Numbered from the stretch's first letter, positions 49,854 to 60,862 are shown. The stretch: 64,000 bases of DNA from Deinococcus sp. AB2017081 (GCF_034440735.1 NZ_CP140098.1:184001-248000); one strand, 5' to 3'. A program made the numbers and translations. Notes: a model not told the origin generated them from the sequence alone.

Positions 49854-51739
49854 GACCGGGCCTGGGCGCTCAGGCGCAGCCAGTTGCCCAGCAGCACCCG
49901 GCCCGCCGGACTGAGCACGCTCTCGGGGTGGAACTGGACGCCCCACGCAGGCCGATCCGGGACGCGCAGGGCCATCACCTCGCCGCCGGCGCTGGTCGCG
50001 GTGACCACGGCATCTGGCAGGCCGCGCACGACCAGCGAGTGATAGCGCCCGAAGGCGGCCCCGGTCGGCACGCCCTCGAACAGGTCGGTACCGCCATGCC
50101 GCAGGGCCTCGGGTCGGCCATGCACGGGCGCGGCGCGTTCCACCTGCCCGCCCAGCACCTGCCCCAGCGCCTGATGACCCAGGCACACGCCCAGCAGCGG
50201 CACCCCCATCTCCAGGCAGCGGCGCGTGAGTGCCAGCGTGTTCCCGCTGGTGTCCGGCGTCCCCGGCCCCGGCCCCACCAGCACGGCGTCCGGGTGCGTG
50301 GCGAGCAGCGCGTCCACGTCCTCGTCCTGGGAACGGACGTCCACGTGTGCCCCCAGCGCGAGCAGGTCGTGCACGAGGTTCCACGTGAACGAGTCCCGGT
50401 TGTCGAGCAGCAGAACCCGTCCCCCCGGCCGCGCGGTCGCGGGCGGCGGTGCCCACGGACGGCCCGGCGCGGGCGGTGCGGGCGGCTGCGCGGGCCGCCC
50501 CGGCACACCGGCCAGCACGCTCAGCAGGGCCTGCGCCTTGTGTACCGTCTCCTGCGCCTCGCGGACGGGATCGGCGTCAATGACGATGCCGCCCCCGGCC
50601 CGCACCTTGACCTCCCAGCCGCTCGGGGTGCGCGTGAAGGCCGCCGTGCGGATCAGGATGTTGATGTCCACCACCGGCCCGCTCACCAGACCGAAGCCCC
50701 CCGTGTACCACCCGCGCGAGCCGGGTTCCAGCGCGGCGATGGCCTCCATGACCCGTTCCTTGGGCGCCCCCGTGATCGTGCCGCCGGGGAAGGTCGCGGC
50801 CAGCACCTCCGGTAATGTCACGCCCTCCCGCGCCCGTGCCCGCACCTCCGAGACGAGGTGCATGACGTGGCTGTAGCGCTCGACGAGCATCAGGTCGGGC
50901 ACCGTGACCGTGCCCGGCGCGGCCACCCGGCCCAGGTCGTGCCGCACGAGATCCACCAGCATGGTGTGCTCGGCGGTCTCCTTGGGACTGGTGCGCAGCT
51001 CGGTCTCGAAGGCGGCGTCCTCGGCGGGCGTGTCGCCCCGGCGGCGCGTGCCCGCGATGGGCCGGGCGCTGACCGTGCCGCCGTCCCATCGCACCAGCCG
51101 CTCGGGGCTGCACGACACGATGGCCTCGTCACCCAGATCGGCGAAGACCATGAAGGGGCTGGGATTCACCTCGCGCAGGCGCAGGTACGCGGCCAGCGGG
51201 TCGCCGGTCGCGTGGGCACGCACGCCCCGCGACAGGTTCACCTGATAGACCTCGCCCGCCCGGATGAGTTCCTGCACGGCATGGACACCTGAGACGTAGT
51301 CCATGTCGTCCTGACCGAACGGCCCGACGTGCAGCTCCGGTACCAGCAGCTCCGGCACACTGCCCCCGCTGCCCGTCAGCACGGCCGCCCAGTCCACGTG
51401 CGGCTCGCCCACCACCTCCAGCGTGCCGCCCTCCCGATCCCACACCAGCCCCGAGGGGTAGTGTCCCCACCACATCGCCGCGCCGTTCTCCTCGTGCGCC
51501 GCGAGGCCGAAGGTGCGGGCCGCGCCGTACTTCAGGCCGCCCAGCCACGCGGGAAAGACGCCGGGCGCCGTGGGCCGGTCGGGCAGGTGGGTCTGCACCT
51601 GCTCGGGCCACGCACTCAGGAAGGAGTACCGCCCGTATTCCACCACCGGCCCCAGCGATTCCAGCAGCACCACACCGGGCGCGTCCAGGCCACGCAGTCG
51701 GCGCAGCACGTCGGCGGGCGAGGGCAGGGCGGTGCTCAC
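49850..51739 (-). CDS. pabB: Chorismate-binding synthase fused to a glutamine amidotransferase (pabB/A or trpE/G type)
   Basis: A 629-residue fusion. The chorismate-binding domain (about 90-400) has EVYQVNLSRGV, PIAGTRRRG, AEHTMLVDLVRHDLGR and FPGGTITGAPKERVM. A linker rich in Pro then leads to a class I amidotransferase (about 440-625) with GVCLGHQALGQ and FHPESV. PIAGT is the anthranilate-synthase form; E. coli PabB has PIKGT. The coupled class IV aminotransferase favours the p-aminobenzoate pathway. The GTG start is 7 nt after TAGAAT (complement of 51747-51752). Confidence 0.5.
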   Translation of the reverse strand: MSTALPSPADVLRRLRGLDAPGVVLLESLGPVVEYGRYSFLSAWPEQVQTHLPDRPTAPGVFPAWLGGLKYGAARTFGLAAHEENGAAMWWGHYPSGLVWDREGGTLEVVGEPHVDWAAVLTGSGGSVPELLVPELHVGPFGQDDMDYVSGVHAVQELIRAGEVYQVNLSRGVRAHATGDPLAAYLRLREVNPSPFMVFADLGDEAIVSCSPERLVRWDGGTVSARPIAGTRRRGDTPAEDAAFETELRTSPKETAEHTMLVDLVRHDLGRVAAPGTVTVPDLMLVERYSHVMHLVSEVRARAREGVTLPEVLAATFPGGTITGAPKERVMEAIAALEPGSRGWYTGGFGLVSGPVVDINILIRTAAFTRTPSGWEVKVRAGGGIVIDADPVREAQETVHKAQALLSVLAGVPGRPAQPPAPPAPGRPWAPPPATARPGGRVLLLDNRDSFTWNLVHDLLALGAHVDVRSQDEDVDALLATHPDAVLVGPGPGTPDTSGNTLALTRRCLEMGVPLLGVCLGHQALGQVLGGQVERAAPVHGRPEALRHGGTDLFEGVPTGAAFGRYHSLVVRGLPDAVVTATSAGGEVMALRVPDRPAWGVQFHPESVLSPAGRVLLGNWLRLSAQARS

Positions 51740-51781
51740 GCGCCGGATTCTAGGGCCAGGAGGGGGGGAAGAGCAGTCAGC

Positions 51782-51839
51782 GGGGGGCCTGGCCGTGCAG
51801 CGGACTGAGGGGGTAGTCCGCTGCACGGCCAGGCCCCCC
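51782..51839. repeat. Perfect 25-bp inverted repeat
   Basis: Positions 51782-51806 and 51815-51839 are exact reverse complements, with an 8-nt loop (GAGGGGGT). It sits between the divergent starts of the pab genes and the Rrf2 gene, so it is not a terminator. A family C repeat follows directly at 51841-51868. This may be a MITE-like or structural element. Confidence 0.5.
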
Positions 51840-51960
51840 AGGGGAGGTGCCCGAAGGGCGGAGGGGTTCACGCCGCCACACCCTCGCCCCCTGCACCGTT
51901 TCCCCGACCACCGGCGCAATTCCTTACACTTCACCCGGGATTCCGCGCTAGACTGCCGGT

Positions 51961-52416
51961 ATGTGGGTGTCCACCAAAGCCCAGTACGGCCTGCGTGCGC
52001 TGATCGAGATCGGTCGGCACGACGGCGCGGCCGTGCCGCTCAAGGACGTGGCCGAGCGCCAGGGCATCAGCCAGCACTACCTGGAGCAGATCGCCAGCAA
52101 CCTGCGCCGCGCGGGGTTCATCCGGAGCATCCGGGGAGCGCACGGTGGCTACCGGCTGGCCCGCCCCGCCGCCGAGATCAACGCCTACGACGTCGTGACG
52201 GCCATGGAGGGCAGCATCGCCCCGGTGTCGTGCGTCGAGGACGACCACACCTGCGACCACCAGAACGTGTGCGGCACCCAGGGCCTGTGGCACCGCGTGG
52301 ACACCGCCCTGCGCGACGTGCTGGGCGGCACCACCCTGGCCGACCTGATCGTCGAGAGCGAGCAGCAGCAGCACGCCCGGCTGGTGCAGCTCGAACCCAT
52401 GTTCACCCGCGCCTGA
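51961..52416 (+). CDS. Rrf2 family regulator with three cysteines (IscR-like)
   Basis: A 151-residue Rrf2 protein: MWVSTKAQYGLRALIEIGRH, ISQHYLEQIASNLRRAGFIR and GAHGGYRLARP form the winged helix. Three cysteines in the pattern C-x6-C-x5-C (SCVEDDHTCDHQNVC) match the Fe-S ligands of IscR, one residue longer in the first spacing, so an iron-sulfur or redox sensor role is likely. TAGACT (51949-51954) lies 6 nt before the ATG. Its targets are unknown; the divergent pab genes may be one. Confidence 0.5.
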   Translation: MWVSTKAQYGLRALIEIGRHDGAAVPLKDVAERQGISQHYLEQIASNLRRAGFIRSIRGAHGGYRLARPAAEINAYDVVTAMEGSIAPVSCVEDDHTCDHQNVCGTQGLWHRVDTALRDVLGGTTLADLIVESEQQQHARLVQLEPMFTRA

Positions 52417-52451
52417 GCGGTCAGCACACCTGCGCACTATCCTGACAGGCG

Positions 52452-53537
52452 ATGTACCGCTCGCTTGCCAAGCCGCTGCTGTTCCGCCTGGACGCGGAAC
52501 GCGCCCACCACCTGACCCTGGGAGCCCTGGAGGCCGCGTCCCGGGTGCCCGGCTGGCCTGTGCTGGCCCGCACCGTCACCGCCCCGCAGGGCACCCGACT
52601 GGCCCAGACCGTGTGGGGGCAGACCTATGCCTCGCCGGTGGGCCTCGCGGCGGGGCTGGACAAGAACGGTGTGGCGGTGCCGGCCTTCGGGGCGCTGGGC
52701 TTCGGCTTTCTGGAGGTCGGGACGGTCACGCCCAGGCCGCAGCCCGGCAACGACCGGCCCCGCCTGTTCCGTCTGCCCGAGGACGACGCGCTGATCAACC
52801 GCATGGGCTTCAACAACGCCGGGGCCGACGCGCTGTATGGGCGGCTCACGGCGCTGGGCACGCGGCCGGTGCCGGTCTGGGCGAACATCGGGAAGAACAA
52901 GGCCACCGCCAACGAGGACGCCATCGCCGACTACCTGACGTGCGTCCGGGTGCTTCAGGACGTCGCGGACGCTTTCGTCGTGAACGTGAGCAGCCCGAAC
53001 ACGCCGGGTTTACGCGCCCTCCAGGCCGCCGGGGATCTGGAAGTCCTGCTGCGGGCCGTGGTCGCGGAGGTCGAGGCCGGGCGCGTCCGCACGCTGCGCC
53101 ACCCACCCGTTCTGGTGAAGCTCGCCCCGGATCTGCACCCGGACGACTTCGGGGCGAGCGTGCAGGCCGCGCTGGACGCCGGGGCCCAGGGGGTGATCGT
53201 CAGCAACACCACACTGAGCAGAGACGGGCTGACCCACCCCAACCGCGAGCAGGCGGGCGGCCTGAGCGGCCGGCCCCTGACCACGCGCTCCACCGCCCTG
53301 GTGCGCGACGCCTACCGGATCACACGCGGCCGGATTCCCGTCGTGGGCGTGGGCGGCATCTTCACCGCGCAGGACGCCTACGACAAGCTGCGGGCCGGCG
53401 CCCATCTGGTCGAGGTCTACTCTGCCCTGATCTACCGGGGGCCGGGCCTCGTGCGGGAACTGAACCGGGGGCTGGGTGCGCTGCTGGAGCGCGACGGCGC
53501 GCAGAGCGTGGCCGATGTGGTCGGTGTGGACGCCTGA
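52452..53537 (+). CDS. pyrD: Dihydroorotate dehydrogenase (quinone), class 2
   Basis: A 361-residue class 2 PyrD: LAAGLDKNG, EVGTVTPRPQPGNDRPR, FVVNVSSPNTPGLR (catalytic Ser) and VSNTTLSRDGL, with VGVGGIFTAQDAYDKLRAG binding FMN. It oxidises dihydroorotate to orotate with quinone as acceptor at the inner membrane, for pyrimidine synthesis. TATCCT (52438-52443) lies 8 nt before the ATG. It is separated from the Rrf2 gene by 35 nt and could share its transcript. Confidence 0.5.
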   Translation: MYRSLAKPLLFRLDAERAHHLTLGALEAASRVPGWPVLARTVTAPQGTRLAQTVWGQTYASPVGLAAGLDKNGVAVPAFGALGFGFLEVGTVTPRPQPGNDRPRLFRLPEDDALINRMGFNNAGADALYGRLTALGTRPVPVWANIGKNKATANEDAIADYLTCVRVLQDVADAFVVNVSSPNTPGLRALQAAGDLEVLLRAVVAEVEAGRVRTLRHPPVLVKLAPDLHPDDFGASVQAALDAGAQGVIVSNTTLSRDGLTHPNREQAGGLSGRPLTTRSTALVRDAYRITRGRIPVVGVGGIFTAQDAYDKLRAGAHLVEVYSALIYRGPGLVRELNRGLGALLERDGAQSVADVVGVDA

Positions 53538-53570
53538 CCCATCGTCTCCTCCCCTGCTAGCCTGCACGCC

Positions 53571-54563
<993 letters not shown>

Positions 54564-54567
54564 GCCG

Positions 54568-55027
54568 GTGTTTGAGTTCCACGGCTGGTTCGCCATCCGG
54601 GCGTCGGCGGCCTCTTTGGATGACGATGAGCATCATCAGAGCGAAGGCCAGATGATTGCGGCGCTGAGCGAGTTGATCAATGAGCTCCGTTGGACGGGGG
54701 GTGCCATGGATTCAATCCGGCACGACCAAAACGCCGTGATGGACTTCGGCTATATGAATGGCGAGTGCTTCCTGCATCTGCGAGGCTATAAAAATCATCG
54801 GATGTCGTACTGGGCGGATATACAGCACTTGCTGTCCTGGATCTGTCGTGAGGCTCCGGGCCTCATTTGGCTTGCTGTACTGGCGGGACGACGAGGGCGA
54901 CGTGCCTGCCGGAGAGAACAATTTTCAAGTGATCGTAATGACTCGTGGACAGCTGACGACGCGCCTCGATCCCTTCCTGTCACCGACCATCCCAGGTACG
55001 GAAGACGCCTGGGATGGACACTCATAA
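54568..55027 (+). pseudogene. Imm7-family immunity protein, disrupted by one extra base
   Basis: From the GTG at 54568 one frame reads FEFHGWFAIRAS, the N-terminus of the Imm7 family, through NGECFLHLRGYKNH to REAPG. The rest of the family pattern (ASFGLLYWRDDEGD, NNFQVIVMTRGQLTTRLDPF, LSPTIPGTED) continues in the next frame. The shift lies at about 54857-54862, where GGGCCTC appears in place of the GGGCTC that would keep the frame; removing one base gives about 152 residues. Base composition is lower in GC than in galE. Imm7 proteins protect against polymorphic toxins; no toxin gene is here. It could also be a sequencing error. Confidence 0.5.
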
Positions 55028-55076
55028 CGGCTTGAGACTGAGTTTGACCTTCCCCACGATCCACTACCCTGCGGGT

Positions 55077-56420
55077 ATGACTTCCCCCGGTTCTGACTTG
55101 AGCGCCCACATCCAGCGCGGCCTGAACGACCTGCGCGATCTGGTGGCCCTGCAGAGCGTGTCGGCGCAGGGCCGCATGCTCAGCGAGACCGCCGACGCCG
55201 TGCAGCTCCTGTTGGAGGCCGAGGGCTTCCGCGTGACCATGCACCCCGGTCAGGTGGCCCCGGTGCTGGTCGCCGAGGCGGGCGAGGGGCCGTTCACGCT
55301 GCTGATCTACAACCACTACGACGTGCAGCCGGAAGACCCGGCCGACCTGTGGGAGAGCCCGCCCTTCGAGCTGACCGAACGCGGTGACCGTCTGTACGGG
55401 CGCGGCGCGAGCGACGACAAGGGCGAGTTCGTGAGCCGTCTGGCGGGCCTGCGTGCCCTGCGCGAGCGCCACGGCGGTGCGCTGCCCCTGAAGGTGAAAT
55501 GGCTGCTGGAGGGCGAAGAAGAGGTCGGCAGCCCAAGCCTGGAGGGTTTCGTGCAGGAACACGCGGCCGAGCTGAAGGCCGACGGCGTGTGGTGGGAGTT
55601 CGGCTCGATCACTCCAGAAGGCCGCCCGGTGCTGTACGCGGGCCTCAAGGGCATCGTGTGCGTGGAGCTGCGCTGCCGCGTGGCCGCGAGTGACCTGCAT
55701 TCGTCGACCGGCGCGGTCGTGGACAACCCCCTGTACCGGCTGGCCCGCGCCGTCGCGTCCCTGCGGGACGAGGACGGCACCGTCACCATTCCCGGCTTCC
55801 ACGACGACATCCGTCCCGAGAGTCCGGCCGATCTGGACGCCATTGCCGCCCTGCCCGGAGACGGCGAGGCGCTGATGGACGGCTACGGCGTCACCCGCCG
55901 TCTGGGTGCTCCGCAGGACTTCCACCACCACATGAACTTCAAGCCCGTGGTGAACGTCAACGGCTTCCATGGCGGCTACGGGGGACAGGGCAGCAAGACT
56001 GTGCTCCCCGAGGGAGGCATGGTGAAACTCGACTTCCGGCTGGTGCCGGATCAGGATCCTGCGAAGGTCGTGCGGCTGCTGCGGGCCCATCTGGACGCCC
56101 AGGGCCTGGACGACATCGAGATCGTCGAACTGGAGAGCCACCAGCACCCGTCGCGCAGCGACCTGAGCAGCCCTTTCGTGCAGACCGCCGCCCGCGTGGC
56201 CGAGCAGGTACACGGCCACGCCCCCCTGCTGCACCCCAGCTCGGGTGGCAGCGGCCCCATGCATCCCTTCATGCAGCACGTCGGTGCCCCCGTGATCGCC
56301 ATGGGCATCGGCAACCCGACCGGCCGGGTTCACGCGCCCAACGAGAACATCCTGCGCCGCGATTTCGAGAAGGGCGTGGAATTCGCCGTGGAGTTCATGG
56401 ACGCCCTGGCGAGGGGGTAG
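55077..56420 (+). CDS. M20 family dipeptidase/carboxypeptidase
   Basis: A 447-residue M20 metallopeptidase. The first metal motif YNHYDVQPED (His at about residue 80), the bridging Asp region GRGASDDKGEF, LEGEEEVGSPS with the catalytic Glu, and ASDLHSSTGAVVDNP of the lid domain are all present. It cleaves dipeptides or N-blocked peptides in the cytoplasm. TACCCT (55065-55070) lies 6 nt before the ATG, so the mRNA is leaderless. No transporter is linked. Confidence 0.5.
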   Translation: MTSPGSDLSAHIQRGLNDLRDLVALQSVSAQGRMLSETADAVQLLLEAEGFRVTMHPGQVAPVLVAEAGEGPFTLLIYNHYDVQPEDPADLWESPPFELTERGDRLYGRGASDDKGEFVSRLAGLRALRERHGGALPLKVKWLLEGEEEVGSPSLEGFVQEHAAELKADGVWWEFGSITPEGRPVLYAGLKGIVCVELRCRVAASDLHSSTGAVVDNPLYRLARAVASLRDEDGTVTIPGFHDDIRPESPADLDAIAALPGDGEALMDGYGVTRRLGAPQDFHHHMNFKPVVNVNGFHGGYGGQGSKTVLPEGGMVKLDFRLVPDQDPAKVVRLLRAHLDAQGLDDIEIVELESHQHPSRSDLSSPFVQTAARVAEQVHGHAPLLHPSSGGSGPMHPFMQHVGAPVIAMGIGNPTGRVHAPNENILRRDFEKGVEFAVEFMDALARG

Positions 56421-56429
56421 GACGGGGCG

Positions 56430-56800
56430 CTGACCTCAGGCTGCGTTCCCGGAAAGGGATTTCGCGCATGGAGTCAACGTCAACTGCAGTACGGACGGCG
56501 TTGCCGTCCACCCCCCTCTGCTTCGCAGCTCTTCGAGTCCCAGCCTCTGCACGCAGCTCTCCAAGTCCCCTGCAAGGGGGGAGGGGTTCAAAGACGAGGC
56601 CCCCTCCCCTGCCCCTGACCGAATGCCATCGGGCGCGAAGCGCACGGGCGGTGACGGCGCAGGCGCGGAGGGCAGGGACGCTACCCCTCGCCAACGTCAA
56701 TCACATGACCGACGGCGAGTCAGGCATGGCGACGACATGCCGAGCGCAGCGCTTCGCTCCCCCCTGCCCTCCGGGTAGGGGGGCTGGGGGGGTGGGAAAT
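56430..56800. repeat. Mosaic extragenic repeat region, second copy
   Basis: The 389-bp gap between the convergent M20 and apgM genes holds no gene. It contains CTGCTTCGCAGCTCTTCGAG, CTGCAAGGGGGGAGGGGTTC, ACCGAATGCCATCG (56618-56631) and GGGCGCGAAGCGC then CGGGCGGTGACGGCG (56631-56659). Further on is GCGCAGCGCTTCGCTCCCCC. The order matches the gap at 25921-26320. Confidence 0.5.
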
Positions 56801-56809
56801 CAGTGAAAA

Positions 56810-58042
<1,233 letters not shown>

Positions 58043-58128
58043 GCGGGTAGTGTACGCCGGACACCAACAGCCCTCCGTCAGGCATATGCGCAGGCCCAGG
58101 GGTGACGCGCCGCGTCAGGGCGTACGGC

Positions 58129-58701
58129 TCAGCGCGAGTTCAGGAAATCGAGGACGCGCCGGGTCAGCACCTCGGCCGCCGCCGCGTCGTAGGACGGCAG
58201 GCTGCGGTCTGCAAAGAGGTGCTGGTCGCCCGGATACAGGAACAGTTCGGCGTCCGGCACCGAGGCCACCAGATCGCGGGCCGCGTCGATGTCGCCGTCC
58301 TCCACGAAGAAGGGGTCAGCGTCCATGGCGTGGATCTGCACCGGCACGCCGTCCGGCCACCCGCCGAATTCGGAGGCGGGCACGCAGGCGTGCAGCAGCA
58401 GCGCCCCGCGTGCGCCGGGGCGGGTCTGCGCGAGCTGCTGCGCGGGCATGACACCCATGGAAAAGCCGACATAGACGAGGCCGTCGGGAAGGCCGTCGGC
58501 CGCCCGCACGCCGCTGTCCAGCAGGGCACCGAAGCCCACGTCCCTGGCGTATCCGATCCCGGCCTCCAGGGTGTCGAAGGTGCGGCCGTGGTACAGGTCG
58601 GGCGTGTGTACCACGTGCCCGGCACTGCGCAGATCGTCTGCAAAGGCGAGGAATCCGGCCGTCTGGCCCTGGGCGTGATGAAACACGAGAAGTTCAGCCA
58701 T
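58129..58701 (-). CDS. Dienelactone hydrolase family protein
   Basis: A 190-residue alpha/beta hydrolase of DLH type: FHHAQGQTAGFLAFAD, HTPDLYHGRTFDTLEAG, GFSMGVMPAQQL (here the nucleophile is Ser, where classical dienelactone hydrolase has Cys), AMDADPFF and YPGDQHLFAD with acid and His. The ATG at 58701 is chosen over a GTG at 58707. CAGACT (complement of 58708-58713) is 6 nt before the ATG. A perfect 13-bp palindrome covers the -35 region, so the gene is probably regulated. Substrate unknown. Confidence 0.5.
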   Translation of the reverse strand: MAELLVFHHAQGQTAGFLAFADDLRSAGHVVHTPDLYHGRTFDTLEAGIGYARDVGFGALLDSGVRAADGLPDGLVYVGFSMGVMPAQQLAQTRPGARGALLLHACVPASEFGGWPDGVPVQIHAMDADPFFVEDGDIDAARDLVASVPDAELFLYPGDQHLFADRSLPSYDAAAAEVLTRRVLDFLNSR

Positions 58702-58716
58702 GCCCACAGTCTGGGC

Positions 58717-58747
58717 GCAATAGCCGTCAGCCTGTGACGGCTATTGC
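58717..58747. promoter_or_regulatory. Perfect 13-bp palindrome before the DLH gene
   Basis: GCAATAGCCGTCA (58717-58729) and its exact complement (58735-58747) flank a 5-nt loop. It overlaps the -35/spacer of the DLH promoter, 4 nt upstream of the -10 box, where a repressor would act. The cognate regulator is not evident. Confidence 0.5.
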
Positions 58748-58817
58748 ACCACAGCGCATCCAAACACCGGCCGGAACCCGGCTGCCGCCCGTCCTGGCCT
58801 GCCCCGCGACAGGAACA

Positions 58818-59002
58818 GGGCCACCCCGGATCCGGGTGGCCCGCTCCCGAGCTCTCTCACAACAGATTTCAGAGGTGGTGAGGGTCGCCCCGGGTACCTC
58901 TGAAACGAGCGAAACGAGTCCCTGACATGACAGCGGCCTCCGTGGAGCCCTGGGGCATCTGTTCAGCCCCGGGGTGGAACTGAACGCCGAACACCGCTGT
59001 CA
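58818..59002. other. Structured gap after terC
   Basis: Three nested inverted repeats lie in the gap between terC and the DLH gene. They are GGGCCACCC/GGGTGGCCC (58818-58826, 58834-58842), TTTCAGAGGT/ACCTCTGAAA (58867-58876, 58896-58905) and TGACAGCGG/CCGCTGTCA (58928-58936, 58994-59002), the last overlapping the terC stop. GAAACGAG is repeated at 58902 and 58911. It may be a structured 3' UTR or a small RNA; no gene was found. Confidence 0.5.
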
Positions 59003-59818
59003 GCGGCCGTCGATCCGGCCGTCGGCGGCGTCCGCGACGGTGTCGTCAAAGCTCCTGACCACGTCCTCGGCCTTCGCCTCGGCGGCGTCCTCGGTCATGG
59101 CAGGCTTGCGGGTCGCCAGGAACGTGCCGATCACGGCGATCGCGGCCATGACGCCCCAGAACAGCACCGGGGCCATGTGGAAGGTCGGCACCGACGGGTA
59201 GACCTCGTGCGCGGCCTCCAGCGTCTCCACACCCAATTTCACGGCGATCCAGCCCACCAGGGCATACGCGACGTTGTCCATGGCCGGATAGCGGTTGAGC
59301 AGCTTCAGGAACACGGTCGCCGCGATCCGCATCAGGATCAGGCCGATGATCCCGCCGATGACCACGATGGTCAGGCCCTGCTCACGCGGCATGCCGCGCG
59401 GGATGAGCGCCACGCCCGCCAGGATGGAATCGACCGAGAACGCGAGGTCTGTGAGGTTCAGCAGCACGACCGTGGCCCAGAAGCCGCGTCCCTTCGCCTG
59501 ACCGGAGGCCTCATCCTCGGTGCTGCGGTGCTTGACGAAGTGCGAGATGGCGAGGTACGCCAGGTACGCGGCCCCGAAGGCGCGCAGCCACCAGTATTCC
59601 AGGATGTAGCTGGCGAGCAGCACACCCAGGATGCGCAGGACGACCGCGCCGCCGATGCCGTAGGCGAGCGCCTTGCGCTGGAGTTCGCCCTTGAGGTGGC
59701 GCACCATGACGGCCAGCACCAGGGCGTTGTCGGCCGAGAGCAGGCCCTCGAGGAGCACCAGGGTGCCGAGGATCGCCCAGAATTCGGCGTTGACGGGGGG
59801 CATCTGCAGGCCGAACAT
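59000..59818 (-). CDS. TerC family integral membrane protein
   Basis: A 272-residue TerC/Alx-like membrane protein with seven or eight helices. LLEGLLSADNALVLAVMV in helix 1 and DLAFSVDSILAGVAL carry the conserved Asp residues, and a charged tail ends the protein. Family members are linked to tellurite resistance and manganese export. GGAGG precedes the ATG, whose first bases overlap the stop of a 17-codon leader ORF, suggesting coupled translation. No manganese riboswitch was recognised upstream. Confidence 0.5.
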   Translation of the reverse strand: MFGLQMPPVNAEFWAILGTLVLLEGLLSADNALVLAVMVRHLKGELQRKALAYGIGGAVVLRILGVLLASYILEYWWLRAFGAAYLAYLAISHFVKHRSTEDEASGQAKGRGFWATVVLLNLTDLAFSVDSILAGVALIPRGMPREQGLTIVVIGGIIGLILMRIAATVFLKLLNRYPAMDNVAYALVGWIAVKLGVETLEAAHEVYPSVPTFHMAPVLFWGVMAAIAVIGTFLATRKPAMTEDAAEAKAEDVVRSFDDTVADAADGRIDGR

Positions 59819-59871
59819 CAGCGGCCTCCGGGCGTGCCACGGAAGGGCAGCAGGGTGGGGAGTTCTGACAT
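59818..59871 (-). CDS. Leader ORF of terC, 17 codons
   Basis: ATG at 59871, preceded by AAGGA, encodes MSELPTLLPFRGTPGGR and ends with TGA overlapping the terC ATG (TGATG). It is too short to be recognised as a gene by length alone, but its ribosome site and overlap make translation plausible. It may set the level of TerC by coupling or attenuation. A hairpin (59896-59903 with 59907-59914) lies just upstream in the same leader. Confidence 0.5.
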   Translation of the reverse strand: MSELPTLLPFRGTPGGR

Positions 59872-60028
59872 GTTCCTTGGTTCCTCTGGCCCCACAGCGC
59901 CCTCGCAGGGCGCTCAAGAGGCGCGGTGATCGCCCCACAATAGAGCACCGCCCGGTGCAGCGGCCACACGCCGGATGAACGTTTTGCACCAAAACAGTGC
60001 GGCCCGGAGGGTGGGGGGCGCCGTCCGT

Positions 60029-60694
60029 TCAGCCGGGCAACTGACCGGTGTCGTCCAGCACGGGGTACGGGCGGCCCTCGGCACGGCATGTGGCCGCCAG
60101 TTCCGGGTACGCCCACTCGAAGGCGCGGCCGCGCAACTGCGCCGGGGACAGCTGCGGCGTGTCGTACATCCCGGCCGCCAGGCGCTGGCGCTGCGCCTCG
60201 AACAGGATGGTCGCGGCGGCCACCGACACGTTCAGGCTCTGCACCATGCCGAACATGGGAATGACGATGTTGCCGTCGGCGGCGTCTGCCGCCTCGTCGC
60301 CGACACCCCACTTCTCGGCCCCCAGCAGGACACAGGTGGGGCGCGTGTAGTCGGCGTCTCGGTAGTCCACGCTGCGCTGCGACAGGTGGGTGGCGAGCAC
60401 CTGCACACCCTGACCCTGGAGATCGCGCACGGCCTGCACGGCGCTGGCGTGTCGCTGCACCGACACCCATTTGTGGGCACTGCCGGACGTGGCGTCGAAG
60501 GTCTGGCCCTGGAAGTCGAGTTCGCGGCCGTCGTCGGGCGGCACCGCGTGTGCCTCCAGCACGCCCACAGCGTCACAGGTGCGGATGATCGCCGACAGGT
60601 TGTGGGGCTTGTTCACCTGATCCATCAGGACGGTCAGGGTGGGTTGGCGCTTGCTCAGCACCCGCAGGATCTTGGCGTAACGCTCCGGGGTCAT
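60029..60694 (-). CDS. trmH: tRNA (guanosine-2'-O-)-methyltransferase TrmH
   Basis: A 221-residue SPOUT-family enzyme of TrmH type: [20 protein letters not shown] (motif 1), [13 protein letters not shown] (motif 2) and [19 protein letters not shown] (motif 3) form the trefoil knot that binds SAM. It methylates G18 in the tRNA D-loop. A TACGCT box (complement of 60702-60707) lies 7 nt before the ATG. A plain housekeeping gene; the next gene is 168 nt downstream. Confidence 0.5.
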   Translation of the reverse strand: MTPERYAKILRVLSKRQPTLTVLMDQVNKPHNLSAIIRTCDAVGVLEAHAVPPDDGRELDFQGQTFDATSGSAHKWVSVQRHASAVQAVRDLQGQGVQVLATHLSQRSVDYRDADYTRPTCVLLGAEKWGVGDEAADAADGNIVIPMFGMVQSLNVSVAAATILFEAQRQRLAAGMYDTPQLSPAQLRGRAFEWAYPELAATCRAEGRPYPVLDDTGQLPG

Positions 60695-60862
60695 CGGGGG
60701 CAGCGTAGCGCAGCCGGCGGCCGGCCCGGCCCGATCACGGGTTGATCACGCCCGGTGGCGATACTCGAACTCCACAGACAGCCGACCTGCTCCGGGGGGA
60801 GGGGCCGACACCGAGACCATATCCATGCCGGCACCCTGCCGGGTTCGACCACGGGGGAAGAC

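Noticed and set aside
51782..51839. 25-bp stem as a transcription terminator
   Set aside because: Both flanking genes start away from it, and there is no T-run.
59819..60028. Manganese (yybP-ykoY) riboswitch before terC
   Set aside because: The gap has a leader ORF, a hairpin and a GTTTTG-CAC-CAAAAC palindrome, but not the conserved core I would expect; not called.
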